DNA of 64,000 bases from Nocardioides cavernaquae. GTDB lineage: Bacteria > Actinomycetota > Actinomycetes > Propionibacteriales > Nocardioidaceae. Positions 50,876-62,170 of this stretch are shown piece by piece. The notes under the pieces were generated by a model. That model saw only the letters and a list, made by a program, of their open reading frames with translations, made no database searches and was not told the origin of the DNA. The stretch is from NCBI RefSeq assembly GCF_003600895.1, contig NZ_QYRP01000002.1:930001-994000 (forward strand). The letters are read 5' to 3'. Within the stretch, counting starts at the first letter, position 1. Each line of letters begins with the position of its first letter. Made by a program: the position numbers and the translations under genes.

Positions 50876-52866
50876 CAGTTGGCGTCCTCTTCGGAGTCAT
50901 CGGAGTCGGGGGTGACGACGGCGAGCACGGTGCCCGCCTCGACCTGCTGGCCCTCGGCGGCGGCCAGCTCGGTGACCGTGCCGGCGTACGGCGCGGAGAT
51001 GGTGTGCTGCATCTTCATGGCCTCCATCACTAGGATGGGCTGGCCCTCGGTGACGACGTCACCGACCTGGGCGCGGATCGCGATGATCGATCCGGGCATG
51101 GGCGCGAGCAGCGAGCCGGCCGCGACCTGCGAGGCCGGGTCGATGAAGCGCGGCTTGCGCTTGAGCGCGACATGTCCGAGCGACGACTCGACGTCCACTG
51201 CATCGCCGCCGACGTGCACCGCGAAGGTACGCCGCACCCCGCCCGTCTCGAGCACGACCGTCTCGGCGGTGGCCGAGCGCACGATGACGTCCTCGAGGTC
51301 GGCGGAGGTGAAGGACCGGCCGCCGTACCAGTGCACGGGGACCTCGACGTCGCCGAGCAGGAACACCGTCTCCTGCGGCTGCGACGGGACGTTGCGGAAG
51401 CCGGCCGGGATCCGGGTCTGGACCGGACGGGAGGCGCGGGACGCCTCGGCCAGCGCGATGGCTGCGGCGAACGCCGACTGCGGCACCGCATCGGCACCGC
51501 CGACCGGCGCACCGAGCACCGACAGGTCCGCGCCATCGAGCCAGGTGGTCTCCATCGTCGCGCCGACCACGACCGGGTCGCGGAGCAGGTTGACCAGGAG
51601 GTCGCGGTTGGTCTTCAGGCCGTGCAGCTCCGCCTTCGCGAGGGCACCGGCGAGCTGGCGCAGGGCCTGCTCACGGGTCGGGGCCCACACGATGACCTTG
51701 GAGATCATCGCGTCGTAGAAGGTGCCGATCTCGTCGCCGGAGCCGACACCGGAGTCGAGGCGGATGCCGTAGCCGGTGGTGGTGAACTCCGACACGACCC
51801 CGGGCATCTCGAAGCGGGTGATGCGCCCGGACTGCGGCTGGTAGCCGTGCGCCGGGTCCTCGGCGTACAGGCGGACCTCGATCGAGTGGCCCTTCGGCTC
51901 ACCGACGACGACGTCCTCGAGCGAGCGCTCCTCGGCGACAGCGAGCTGCAGCGCGACCAGGTCGACACCGAAGACGGCCTCGGTGACCGGGTGCTCCACC
52001 TGGAGGCGGGTGTTCATCTCCAGGAAGTAGAAGCGGTCCTTGGCCACGTCGTAGAGAAACTCGACGGTGCCGGCGCCGCGGTAGTCGATCGCGTCGGCGG
52101 CAGCCTTGGCTGCCTCGTGCAGTGCCTTCCGCGTCTCCGAAGGCAGCGCGGGGGCCGGGGCCTCCTCGATCACCTTCTGGTGGCGGCGCTGCACCGAGCA
52201 GTCGCGCTCACCGAATACCAGGGTGCCGTCCCTGTCACCGGTGCCGACGACCTGGACCTCGATGTGGCGGCCGGACTGGATGTAGGGCTCGACGAAGACC
52301 GTGCCGTCACCGAAGGCGGATGCCGCCTCGGACGAGGCGATGTCGATCTCCTTCGCCAGGTCAGCAAGGGAGTTGACGATGCGCATGCCCCGACCACCAC
52401 CACCTGCGGACGCCTTGACCAGCAGAGGCAGGTCGGCCTCGGTCGCGGAGTCGGGCGTGAGCGAGCCGAGCACCGGGACCCCCGCGGCCTCCATGAGCTT
52501 CTTGGACTCGATCTTCGAGCCCATCCGCTCGATGGACGACGGGTCCGGGCCGACCCAGATGATCCCGGCGTCGCGGACCTGCTGCGCGAACGCGGCGTTC
52601 TCCGAGAGGAAGCCGTAGCCGGGGTGGATGGCGTCAGCGCCTGCCTTGAGCGCTGCCTCGATGACGAGGTCGCCACGGAGGTAGGTCTCGGCCGGGGTGT
52701 TGCCGGGCAGGTGGACGGCCATGTCGGCGTCCGCCACGAACGGCATGCCCGCGTCGGCGTCCGAGTGGATGGCGACGGTGTCGATGCCGAGCTCGCGGCA
52801 CGTGCGGAACACGCGCCGGGCGATCTCGCCACGGTTGGCGACGAGCAGTCGGGTGATGGTGGTCAT
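50875..52866 (-). CDS. Acyl-CoA carboxylase alpha subunit (biotin carboxylase + BCCP)
   Basis: 663 residues. Biotin carboxylase (about 1-450: LLVANRGEIARRVFRT, the ATP-grasp loop ASAGGGGRGM, EMNTRLQVEHPVTE) followed by a linker and a C-terminal biotin carrier domain with EAMKMQH (biotinylated Lys618). It carboxylates biotin for the beta subunit encoded just upstream. ATG 52866 has GAGG 6 nt upstream; GTG 52878 is an alternative that overlaps the beta gene. AccA2-type by synteny with Rv0973c. A tail of acidic residues ends the protein. Confidence 0.94.
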   Translation of the reverse strand: MTTITRLLVANRGEIARRVFRTCRELGIDTVAIHSDADAGMPFVADADMAVHLPGNTPAETYLRGDLVIEAALKAGADAIHPGYGFLSENAAFAQQVRDAGIIWVGPDPSSIERMGSKIESKKLMEAAGVPVLGSLTPDSATEADLPLLVKASAGGGGRGMRIVNSLADLAKEIDIASSEAASAFGDGTVFVEPYIQSGRHIEVQVVGTGDRDGTLVFGERDCSVQRRHQKVIEEAPAPALPSETRKALHEAAKAAADAIDYRGAGTVEFLYDVAKDRFYFLEMNTRLQVEHPVTEAVFGVDLVALQLAVAEERSLEDVVVGEPKGHSIEVRLYAEDPAHGYQPQSGRITRFEMPGVVSEFTTTGYGIRLDSGVGSGDEIGTFYDAMISKVIVWAPTREQALRQLAGALAKAELHGLKTNRDLLVNLLRDPVVVGATMETTWLDGADLSVLGAPVGGADAVPQSAFAAAIALAEASRASRPVQTRIPAGFRNVPSQPQETVFLLGDVEVPVHWYGGRSFTSADLEDVIVRSATAETVVLETGGVRRTFAVHVGGDAVDVESSLGHVALKRKPRFIDPASQVAAGSLLAPMPGSIIAIRAQVGDVVTEGQPILVMEAMKMQHTISAPYAGTVTELAAAEGQQVEAGTVLAVVTPDSDDSEEDAN

Positions 52867-52874
52867 TGGTGGCC

Positions 52875-54493
<1,619 letters not shown>

Positions 54494-54497
<4 letters not shown>

Positions 54498-55663
54498 TTC
54501 TTGGCTCCCGGCGCGTAGCCCAGCAGACGGGCGGCGAGGTCGGTGAGGACCTCGGTGGAACCACCGCCGATCGGCAGCAGGCGTACGTCGCGGTAGTGGC
54601 GCTCGACCTCGGACTCGCGCATGTAGCCCATGCCGCCATGCAGCTGGACGGCCTGGTCGGCAACCCAGACGGAGGTGTCGACAGCGGTCTGCTTGGCCAT
54701 GCAGGCCTCCGCGATCACGGTCTCGCCGGCGTCGTAGCGGCGCGCGATCTCGAGCGTGTAGGACCGGGCGATCTCGACCTGGCGGCGCATCTCGACGAGC
54801 TTCGCGCGCACGACCTGGTTGGCGACCAGCGGCTTGCCGAAGGTGTCGCGGTCCTGGCAGTACTTCGCGGCGAGGTTGAGGCAGCGCAGCGCGTGGCCGT
54901 AGCCCATCAGCGCCAGCCAGATCCGCTCGGTGACGAAGTTGTTGGCGATGTAGTAGAACGCGTGGTTCTCCTCGCCGACCAGGTTGGTGAGCGGGACCCG
55001 CACGTTGTCGTAGGTCAGCTCGCCGGTGTCGGAGGCCAGCCAGCCCATCTTGTCGAGCTTGCGGGAGACCGTGAAGCCGGGCGTGCCCTTCGGGACCACG
55101 ATCAGCGACAGGCCGTGGGCGCCGTTGTCCGACGTGCGGCACGCGGTGGTGACGAAGTCGCCGCGGACGCTCGAGGTGATGAACATCTTGGAACCGTTGA
55201 TGACCCACTCGTCGCCGTCACGGACGGCGCGGGTGGTGAGGCCAGCGACGTCGGAGCCCGTGCCGGGCTCGGTCACGCCGAGCGAACCGATCAGGTCACC
55301 GGCCAGCACCGGGCGGACCCAGGTGTCGATGAGCTCCTTCGAGCCGTTCTGGATGATGTGCGGGATCGCGATGCCGTGCGTGAACGCCGAGGCCATGAGG
55401 CCGCCGGACCAGCCCGCCTCCATGAATCCCTCCTGCAGCGCACAGATGTCCATCAGGGTGCCGCCGTCGCCGCCGAACTCCTCGGGGACACCGACGCCGA
55501 GCAGGCCGGCAGCCGCCAGAGTCTTCTGGAACTCGCGCGGGATCTCGCCGTCCTTCTCCCACTGGTCGATGTTCGGCGTCACCTCGCGCTTGGTGAACTC
55601 CATGGCGGAGTGCTTCAGAGCGAGCTGCTCCTCGGTCCATCCGTAGGTGGGCGAGTAGTTCAC
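54494..55663 (-). CDS. Acyl-CoA dehydrogenase (FadE13-like)
   Basis: 389-residue acyl-CoA dehydrogenase. LGVTEPGTGSDVAGL, DEWVINGSKMFITSS, RDTFGKPLVANQVVRAKLVEM and AVQLHGGMGYMRESEVERHYRDVRLLPIGGG are typical of the isovaleryl/citronellyl-CoA dehydrogenase group. GTG 55663 overlaps the AtuA-like stop (GTGA); homology starts at NYSPTYGWTEEQ. Together with the carboxylase it could prepare a beta-branched acyl-CoA for degradation, as in leucine or terpenoid catabolism. Confidence 0.93.
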
Positions 55664-57411
55664 AGGAGGTTCCCTTCGATGTTGGCGAGACGGCCGCGGA
55701 CCCATTCCGCAAGGCCCTTGGCCTGCGGGTCGAACCGCGAGGTGGCGGCCACGCCCTCGTCGAGCAGGCCGTGGATCAGGACGTTGACGCCGCCCAGGTT
55801 GGGCAGGCAGTAGACCTCGATGTCGAGGTCCTTCGACTCCGGGATGAGCTCCCGGACCTGGCGCGGAGACATGTACTTGGTCAGCCAGGTGACCCGCTCG
55901 GCGTACTTCGGGTGACCGTCGTTCTTCACCCACAGGCCGATGTTGGCGTTGCCGCCCTTGTCCCCGGAGCGACCGTGGACGAAGGTGCCGAGCGGCACGC
56001 GACGGGTCAGCGTGTCCGACGGCGCCGGGTACGGCGAGGGGCGCAGGCCCTCGCTCTTGTCGAGCGGCACGTCGGAGGTCTTCGGGTCGGGGATGACCTC
56101 GACGGACCCGTCCGCGTGGACGACCGTGTGCTCGACGCTGTCACGCGGGATGTACGCCGGGGCGTAGACGCCGTAGGCCGTGCCGGGCGCGGGCATGCGG
56201 GTGACCGAGAAGCCCGGGTAGGAGCCGAGCGCCAGCTCGATGACGGGGGCGGTGAAGCCCTTGCCGACCTTCTGCGCGTCCAGGTCGAAGGCGCTGACCC
56301 GGAGCAGCAGCGAGGCGCCCTCCTCGGTGTCGGCGTCGGCGTTGACCTGGCGGACCGGCGACCACTCGACGCGGGCCGGGCGCTCGTCACCGAGGGCGGT
56401 CTCGATCTGGGCCTTGACCCACTCCGCCTTCTTCTCGACCTCGAGGCCGGTGATCACGAACTCTGCGCTGTTGCGGTAGCCGGCGAAGTAGTTGAGGCAA
56501 GCCTTGAGCTTCTCGGGCGCCTCGGAGCCGGTGATGCCGGTGACGGCGACGCGGTCCTCGGCCTCCTGGGTCAGCGTGATCGAGGTGAGGTCGACCGTGA
56601 CGTCGGGGTTGAGGTACTTCGTCGTCTGGATCTCGTAGACCAGCTGCGCGGTGACGGTGTCGACGGTGACCGCGCCACCCGTGCCGGCGTGCTTGGTGAT
56701 GACCATGTCGCCGTTGGCGGAGATCTCCGCGATCGGGAAGCCGAGCGGCTTGGCACGGGCGGCCTCGGGCAGGTCGAGGAAACCGGAGAAGTTGCCACCG
56801 ACAGCCTGCGTGCCGCACTCGATGATGTGGCCTGCGATCACAGCACCGGCCAGCTCGTCGTACGACTCGGGGGTCCAGCCGAAGTGTGCGATGGCGGGAC
56901 CGACGACGACCGACGCGTCGGTGACGCGGCCGGTGACGACGAGGTCGGCACCCTGGTTCAACGCGGAGGCGATGCCGAAGGCGCCGAGGTAGGCGTTGGC
57001 GGTCAGCGGGTTGCCGTAGAGGTCGCTCAGGAGTCCGAGCTCGGCGACCTTCGGGCGGATGTCGTCGCCCGCGACGTGGGCGATCTTCGGGTCGAGGCCG
57101 AGCCCCTTCGAGACCTCGCGCAGCTTGTCGGCGAGACCGGCCGGGTTCAGACCGCCGGCGTTGACGACGACCTTGACGCCCTTCTCGAGAGCGAGCCCGA
57201 GCGCGTCCTCGGCCTGCTTCACGAACGTGCGCGCGTAGCCGAGGTTGGGGTCCTTGAACGTGTCCTTGCCGAGGATCAGCATGGTCAGCTCGGCGAGGTA
57301 GTCACCGGTCAGGTAGTCGAGCTGGCCTCCCTCGAGCATCTCGCGGAACGCCGACAGGCGGTCCCCGTAGAAGCCCGAGCAGTTGCCGATGCGTGCGATC
57401 TCGTTGCTCAT
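55660..57411 (-). CDS. AtuA-family (DUF1446) protein
   Basis: 583 residues. The N-terminal two thirds is the AtuA/DUF1446 domain: RIGNCSGFYGDRLSAFREML, VVNAGGLNPAGLADKL, TGRVTDASVVVGPAIAHFGW, CGTQAVGGNFSGF. A C-terminal AtuA-like ferredoxin-fold domain (about 470-560, GTFVHGRSGDKGGNANIGLWV) follows. AtuA is needed for acyclic terpene utilisation in Pseudomonas, but its reaction is unproven. The equivalent in M. tuberculosis is Rv0976c. The gene overlaps both neighbours by 1-4 bp. Confidence 0.9.
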   Translation of the reverse strand: MSNEIARIGNCSGFYGDRLSAFREMLEGGQLDYLTGDYLAELTMLILGKDTFKDPNLGYARTFVKQAEDALGLALEKGVKVVVNAGGLNPAGLADKLREVSKGLGLDPKIAHVAGDDIRPKVAELGLLSDLYGNPLTANAYLGAFGIASALNQGADLVVTGRVTDASVVVGPAIAHFGWTPESYDELAGAVIAGHIIECGTQAVGGNFSGFLDLPEAARAKPLGFPIAEISANGDMVITKHAGTGGAVTVDTVTAQLVYEIQTTKYLNPDVTVDLTSITLTQEAEDRVAVTGITGSEAPEKLKACLNYFAGYRNSAEFVITGLEVEKKAEWVKAQIETALGDERPARVEWSPVRQVNADADTEEGASLLLRVSAFDLDAQKVGKGFTAPVIELALGSYPGFSVTRMPAPGTAYGVYAPAYIPRDSVEHTVVHADGSVEVIPDPKTSDVPLDKSEGLRPSPYPAPSDTLTRRVPLGTFVHGRSGDKGGNANIGLWVKNDGHPKYAERVTWLTKYMSPRQVRELIPESKDLDIEVYCLPNLGGVNVLIHGLLDEGVAATSRFDPQAKGLAEWVRGRLANIEGNLL

Positions 57412-58241
57412 CAGTTGTTCCCTCCCTGGTTCATGGGCTCGCGGCCACCACCGGCGGGGCCTGCGAAGGCCTGCGCGATGTCGAGCCACTTGTCTGCGTC
57501 GGCGCCGGTGGCGACGAGTGCGAGGTCCGCGCGGTGCCGACGCTGGGTGACCAGCAGGCAGAAGTCGTACGCCGGGCCGGTCACCCTCTGCGCGGCATCC
57601 TCCGGCCCTGCGGTCCACAGCTCACCGGACGGCAGCGTGAGCTCGACGCGGAAATCCTCGGCCGGCTTCTCGAGGCCGCTGTTCACGAACGAGTAGTTGC
57701 GGGTGCGGTGGCCCAGGCTCGCGACGTTGCGGATCCGGTCGCTCTGCTCGTGGACCAGGCCGAGGCCCTCAGCGACGTCGATGCCGTGCGCCCAGGTCTC
57801 CATGAGGCGGGCGGTGGCCATCGAGGCCGGGCTCATCGGCGGGCCGAACCACATCAGCTTCTGGCCGTCCGGCACGGTGCGGAGCTTCGCGTCGAGCGCG
57901 ACCCGCGACTCCTGCCAGCGCGCGAGCAGATCGGCGCCGGTGTGGGTCTTGGCGAGGTCGAACGCCTCGGTGTCGACGAACCCGGCGGGGTCCGCGAACG
58001 CCTTCATCACGACCTCGTCCCAGGCCGCCTTGTCGCCCTCACCGTTCAGCAGCAGGGTGCCGTCGATCGCCTTGACCGAGGTCTCGTCGGTCCAGAGCAG
58101 GTGAGCGATCGTGGTCGCGATGTCCCAGCCTTCAGCAGGCGTGGCGGTGCGCCAGCCCGGCTCGTCGAGGCCGGCGACAAGGGACTCGACGTACTCGCCC
58201 TCGGCCTTGAGGTCGGCGAGGACGCCATCGAGGACGGTCAT
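57411..58241 (-). CDS. TIGR03084-family DinB-like protein
   Basis: 276 residues. An N-terminal DinB/maleylpyruvate-isomerase-type helical bundle (about 1-160: WDIATTIAHLLWTDETS, ARLMETWAHGIDVAEGL) contains histidines positioned to bind metal. A C-terminal small domain follows. The TIGR03084 family is actinobacterial and of unknown function. Here it sits between the TetR regulator (4-bp overlap) and the AtuA-like gene (1-bp overlap), so it most likely serves the same catabolic route, perhaps as a thiol- or metal-dependent isomerase. Confidence 0.88.
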   Translation of the reverse strand: MTVLDGVLADLKAEGEYVESLVAGLDEPGWRTATPAEGWDIATTIAHLLWTDETSVKAIDGTLLLNGEGDKAAWDEVVMKAFADPAGFVDTEAFDLAKTHTGADLLARWQESRVALDAKLRTVPDGQKLMWFGPPMSPASMATARLMETWAHGIDVAEGLGLVHEQSDRIRNVASLGHRTRNYSFVNSGLEKPAEDFRVELTLPSGELWTAGPEDAAQRVTGPAYDFCLLVTQRRHRADLALVATGADADKWLDIAQAFAGPAGGGREPMNQGGNN

Positions 58242-58861
58242 GAGAGCTCCTTCAGTTCACGGTCAAGGGTGTTGGCCCACTGGTCGAGGATGCGGCTGCG
58301 GCGTCGGCTGTCGTCACCGAGCGTGTTGGCGAGGCCGAGGCCACGCAGGAGGTCGAGGGTGGCCTGGATCAGCTCGCGCACACCGGGCTGGGTCTCGTCG
58401 ACACCGAGGAGCTCGACCGCGATGCGGTGCAGCTCACGACCGACCTCGATCTCGAGGGGCCCGACGGCAGCGAGCAGCTGCTCGTCGCTGCGAGCGGCGA
58501 CCCAGAGCTCGAGGGCCGCGGTGAAGAACGGCGAGGTGACGTAGTCAGCCATCTCCCCCAGCACCGCGCGGGTGCGTCCCTTGCCCGTCGGAAGCTGGTG
58601 CGTGACCCGGGCGAACTCCTCGCGCCGCTGCTCCGCGAGGTGGCGGACCGCTGCGACCACGAGGTCGTTCTTGGTCGGGAAGTGGTGCAGCTGGGCACCG
58701 CGGCTCACGCCGGCGACCTTCGAGACGAGCGTGGTGGAGGTGCCGGTGAACCCCGCGTCGACCAGGCACTCGACGGTGGCCTCGAGAAGACGCTGCCGCA
58801 TCGCGCGGGTGCGCTCCTCCTGCGGGATGCGCACGACCGAAGTCGCCGGGTCAGCAGTCAC
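58238..58861 (-). CDS. TetR-family regulator of the acyl-CoA operon
   Basis: 207 residues. TetR DNA-binding domain (about 12-65): RQRLLEATVECLVDAGFTGTST, LVSKVAGVSRGAQLHHFPTKNDL. The C-terminal part resembles TetR_C-type acyl-CoA-sensing regulators. GTG 58861 has no ribosome-binding site; a CACCAT -10-like box ends 6 nt upstream and TTGACT lies 18 nt before that. First gene of the operon, so it probably represses its own transcription and is relieved by an acyl-CoA intermediate. Confidence 0.9.
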   Translation of the reverse strand: MTADPATSVVRIPQEERTRAMRQRLLEATVECLVDAGFTGTSTTLVSKVAGVSRGAQLHHFPTKNDLVVAAVRHLAEQRREEFARVTHQLPTGKGRTRAVLGEMADYVTSPFFTAALELWVAARSDEQLLAAVGPLEIEVGRELHRIAVELLGVDETQPGVRELIQATLDLLRGLGLANTLGDDSRRRSRILDQWANTLDRELKELS

Positions 58862-58891
58862 GGCTACATGGTGTCCCAGACACAAAGAAAC

Positions 58892-58905
58892 AGTCAAGCC
58901 TGACT
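58892..58905. promoter_or_regulatory. Palindromic operator overlapping the acyl-CoA operon promoter
   Basis: AGTCAAGCCTGACT is a 14-bp inverted repeat with five-base perfect arms. It contains the complement of the TTGACT -35 box (58897-58892) of the minus-strand promoter, an ideal place for TetR autorepression. Confidence 0.5.
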
Positions 58906-58969
58906 TTAAGTTCATCGACTTGTGCACCTGTGGTTGCCCGGCGGTCGGCCGACCGTGAGGATCAGCCCC

Positions 58970-59485
58970 ATGACCGAACAGCCGACGGCGTACGCCGCGC
59001 AGCCCGAGCCCACCTCGACGTACGCCGAGTGGGGCGACCGTGCGATCGCCTACCTGTGGGACGTGCTCTACATGTGGCCGACGTGGATCGCGTTCATCGG
59101 CAGCACCGTTGCTCTCGTCGCCGGCCTCATCGCCAACGACAACGACGGTGACAGCGGGGTGGCGCTGATCATCGCGGGAGGCCTCGGCCTGCTCGTCGCG
59201 ACGGTCTGGTCCGTCATCCGGTTCGTGCGCAACTCGATGCTCCGCCAGGGTCGCACCGGACAGACCTGGGGCAAGGCCAAGGTCGGCATCTGGGTCGTCT
59301 CGGCGCAGACGGGCAGCGTGCCGGGCGTCGGCTCGTGCGTCGGCCGCTACTTCCTGCACTGGCTGATCAACCAGGCGTTCTACCTCGACTACCTCTGGCC
59401 GCTGTGGGACCCGCAGAAGCAGACGCTCACCGACAAGATCCTCACCACGGTCGTCATCAAGCCCCAGAGCAAGCCGCAGCGGTGA
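58970..59485 (+). CDS. RDD-family membrane protein
   Basis: 171 residues with about three membrane segments. The RDD pattern is visible: AEWGDRAIAYLWDVLYMWP (Asp and Arg in the first helix), TGQTWGKAKVGIWVV and VPGVGSCVGRYFLHWL. RDD proteins are small membrane proteins, some acting in ion exchange; function unknown here. ATG 58970 has GAGG 9 nt upstream. Divergent from the TetR gene across 108 bp; ends at a hairpin terminator. Confidence 0.88.
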   Translation: MTEQPTAYAAQPEPTSTYAEWGDRAIAYLWDVLYMWPTWIAFIGSTVALVAGLIANDNDGDSGVALIIAGGLGLLVATVWSVIRFVRNSMLRQGRTGQTWGKAKVGIWVVSAQTGSVPGVGSCVGRYFLHWLINQAFYLDYLWPLWDPQKQTLTDKILTTVVIKPQSKPQR

Positions 59486-59492
59486 GCCGGAT

Positions 59493-59535
59493 GACGGCAA
59501 GCGAGACCCTCCCCCGAGCGGTCCCGCTTGCCGTC
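59493..59535. terminator. Bidirectional terminator between RDD and FtsX-like genes
   Basis: 11-bp perfect stem (GACGGCAAGCG / CGCTTGCCGTC) with inner GACC/GGTC pairing, between convergent genes. Confidence 0.75.
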
Positions 59536-59545
59536 TCCCCCCGGG

Positions 59546-62170
59546 TCAGTCGATGCGGGCCACGACCGGCAGCCGCGACGTCGCGAACAGCCCGACCACC
59601 AGCGCGGTGAACAGCGGGAGCCCCAGCACCACGGCCGAGATGAGCAGCCACGGGACGTCGATCGTGTGCGAGCTGCCCTCCCCCGGCATCCAGCTGCTCG
59701 AGGTCAGCGGCCACGTCGCCGCAATCCCGGGCACGAAGCCCACGATCGCTCCCAGCACCGCGCCGATCCCGCCGATCACCAGCGCGTACGCCGCAGCGAC
59801 CACCCGGCGGGTCCGCGGGGCGGCACCGACCGCCGAGAGCGTCGCGAGGTCCGGTCGGGCGTCGCTCAGCGCCAGGAACGTCGCAGTCAGCGTGCCGCCG
59901 AGCATCAGCAGGGAGCCGAGTCCCACCAGGATCCCGAGCATCACCCCGTAGAGCGCATCCCGCTCGTAGCCGCGCTCCACATAGAGCCCGGACTCCTCAC
60001 TGATCGCGTTGAGGGCCTCGGCCAGGTCCTTCTCCTGCGCGACGGTGACCTGCTCGTTGATGACGAGCCCAACCGGGCGCACTGCGGCCCCGAGGCGCTC
60101 CACCGCAGCGGGCGGGAAGACCACCTCCGCGCGCGCGTCACCATCGACCTCGACGAAGTAGGCCGGCAGCGTGACGTGCTCGGTCTCCGGCTGGTCATTC
60201 GGGTCCGACGCGTCCCAGTGGTCGACGTTGACCTCGACCTCGTCGCGCTCGATCCGGTGGTCGGCAAAGACGACGGTCCGGCCGTCAGCGAGCGCTTGAT
60301 CGGCTCGGACCCGCTCCTCATCGGAGATGTTCAGGTCCATGGCCGGCAGCTTCTCCCCGACCATCCGGCCCGACAGCATGCCGCCGTCGTAGTAGGCGAG
60401 GAAGGCCTCTTCGTCGGGGCCGTGGATGTAGAAGGACGTGCTCTTCCCGTCGACCTCCGTGTGCTCGGAGACAGCGTTGACCGGGACGGCATCCGGGAAC
60501 ATCGCGTGGGTCGCGCCAACGGTCTTGGTCCAGTCGGCCGCCACCTCGTCCTCGGGACGCCCCTCGCCGTGGAAGTACACGGCGCCGGTGCCCATCGCTG
60601 CGCGCGGCTGATAGGTCTCGCGGTTCTGCGCCTCGTCGCTCGACACCGCGATGCCCAGCGCGACCACTCCGGCGACCGAGGCCAGTGCAGCGCCGATGGC
60701 CGGCACCGTCCGGGCGCGGTGCCGGGCGGCGTCGCGCACGGCGTACCGGAGCGGGAGGAAGGTCCGCGACGCCAGGCGACCGACCACGGCAAGGAAGACC
60801 GGGACCAGGAGGACCGTGCCGAGCACGGCGAACACTGCCCCGAAGCCGATCCAGGTCTCGCCCATGCCGGGCCGGGGCCGCACGCCCTGCCAGGTCAACC
60901 AGAGCCCGACACCGATGAGAACCAGACCGAAGATCGGCGACGTGGGGCCGGGCTTGCGGTCACCACGACGACCGGACAGGACCTGGACGACGTCCTGCCG
61001 CGAGGCGATCCAGGCGGGGACGATCGCAGCGAGCAGCGCACTGATGAACCCGAAGGAAGCAATTCCGAGCAGGTGCAGCCAGGGAACGTCGAGCGGTCCG
61101 AACCACTCCGAGGACCACTGCTGGGCCACCGGGCTCAGTGCCCAGCCAAGCGGCACGCCGAGCAGGACTCCGAGCCCCGCTGCCAAGGCACCGACCACGA
61201 CGCCCATCGCGAGCACTGCCCGGCGCAGCTGACGCGGCGTACCGCCGTTGGCAGCGACGATCGCGAGCTGGCCCTGCATGCGCCGGGCGCCGACAGCGAA
61301 GGACGGTCCCGCAAGCAGCACGACCTCCAGCAGCGCCATGATCACGATCAGGATGTAGATGGCGACCTCGTCGTCCGACGGGCCGTAGGAGTACTCGATC
61401 GCAGAGGTTGCCTGACCGGGATTCTCGAGTACGTCGCGGCTCACCGCGACCGCGCCGAGCCGGTTGAGCTTCAGGACGTCGGACCAGGTGACGGGCTCCT
61501 GCGTGTCGATGAGCCACCCGCCGTTGAGGCCGGTCGCCGGCTCCAGGTCGAATGCACCCGGGAGCGACCAGGCACGCCCGGGCTCCTGGTACTCCGCGTT
61601 CTCGACGAGACCAACCACCTTCAAGGCAGGGCCATCGGCCACCTCGAGGAGCTCGCCGATCCCGGGACCGCGCGAGGCGAGGTAGGGGTTGACCGCAACC
61701 TCGCCCTCGGCCTGGGGCAGGCGGCCCTCGACGAGCCGGTAGGTGCCCGTGAGCAGCGGGTCACGCAGATCGGTCTCCGTGACTTCCGCGGTGGTCGAGC
61801 CCTTGTCCGTGGCGACCCGCGACGAACCGCGGTCGAGTGAGATTGCACGCGAACCGGGGCCGAGCACTGACAGCACCTGATCGATCGTCGGCGCCTTGCC
61901 CTCGATGGGCGGCCCGCCCATGTCCTGACCGTCGACCGACTGGCCCTCGACGCGACCACGTCCTTCGGCGATGCCGACGAGAGCGTCCGCCGTGCCGACC
62001 TTGCGCTCGATCCCCTCGCGCCGATCGACGGAGGCCGTCGAGGCGAGAACGTCGGCGGCCGTCACGCCGAGCACGGGGAGGCCGATCATGAAGAGGACGA
62101 GCAGAGTCCTCCCCTTGTGCCGCAGCAGATCCCGCCAGGCGAGGCGCAGGAGCGCGCGCCAGCCGGTCAT
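59546..62170 (-). CDS. FtsX-like ABC transporter permease
   Basis: 874 residues. An N-terminal membrane segment (LLRLAWRDLLRHKGRTLLVLFMIGLPVLG), a large extracytoplasmic domain, a first FtsX core (about 275-400), four further hydrophobic stretches, a second extracytoplasmic domain (about 510-710) and a second FtsX core at the C-terminus. About ten membrane helices in the two-FtsX layout of actinobacterial efflux or lipoprotein-type exporters. It works with the ATPase encoded just upstream (ATGA overlap). The substrate is probably a drug, peptide or lipid. Confidence 0.9.
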   Translation of the reverse strand: MTGWRALLRLAWRDLLRHKGRTLLVLFMIGLPVLGVTAADVLASTASVDRREGIERKVGTADALVGIAEGRGRVEGQSVDGQDMGGPPIEGKAPTIDQVLSVLGPGSRAISLDRGSSRVATDKGSTTAEVTETDLRDPLLTGTYRLVEGRLPQAEGEVAVNPYLASRGPGIGELLEVADGPALKVVGLVENAEYQEPGRAWSLPGAFDLEPATGLNGGWLIDTQEPVTWSDVLKLNRLGAVAVSRDVLENPGQATSAIEYSYGPSDDEVAIYILIVIMALLEVVLLAGPSFAVGARRMQGQLAIVAANGGTPRQLRRAVLAMGVVVGALAAGLGVLLGVPLGWALSPVAQQWSSEWFGPLDVPWLHLLGIASFGFISALLAAIVPAWIASRQDVVQVLSGRRGDRKPGPTSPIFGLVLIGVGLWLTWQGVRPRPGMGETWIGFGAVFAVLGTVLLVPVFLAVVGRLASRTFLPLRYAVRDAARHRARTVPAIGAALASVAGVVALGIAVSSDEAQNRETYQPRAAMGTGAVYFHGEGRPEDEVAADWTKTVGATHAMFPDAVPVNAVSEHTEVDGKSTSFYIHGPDEEAFLAYYDGGMLSGRMVGEKLPAMDLNISDEERVRADQALADGRTVVFADHRIERDEVEVNVDHWDASDPNDQPETEHVTLPAYFVEVDGDARAEVVFPPAAVERLGAAVRPVGLVINEQVTVAQEKDLAEALNAISEESGLYVERGYERDALYGVMLGILVGLGSLLMLGGTLTATFLALSDARPDLATLSAVGAAPRTRRVVAAAYALVIGGIGAVLGAIVGFVPGIAATWPLTSSSWMPGEGSSHTIDVPWLLISAVVLGLPLFTALVVGLFATSRLPVVARID

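Noticed and set aside
59528..61840. 770-codon plus-strand frame
   Set aside because: Antisense to the FtsX-like permease, whose membrane and FtsX patterns are clear.
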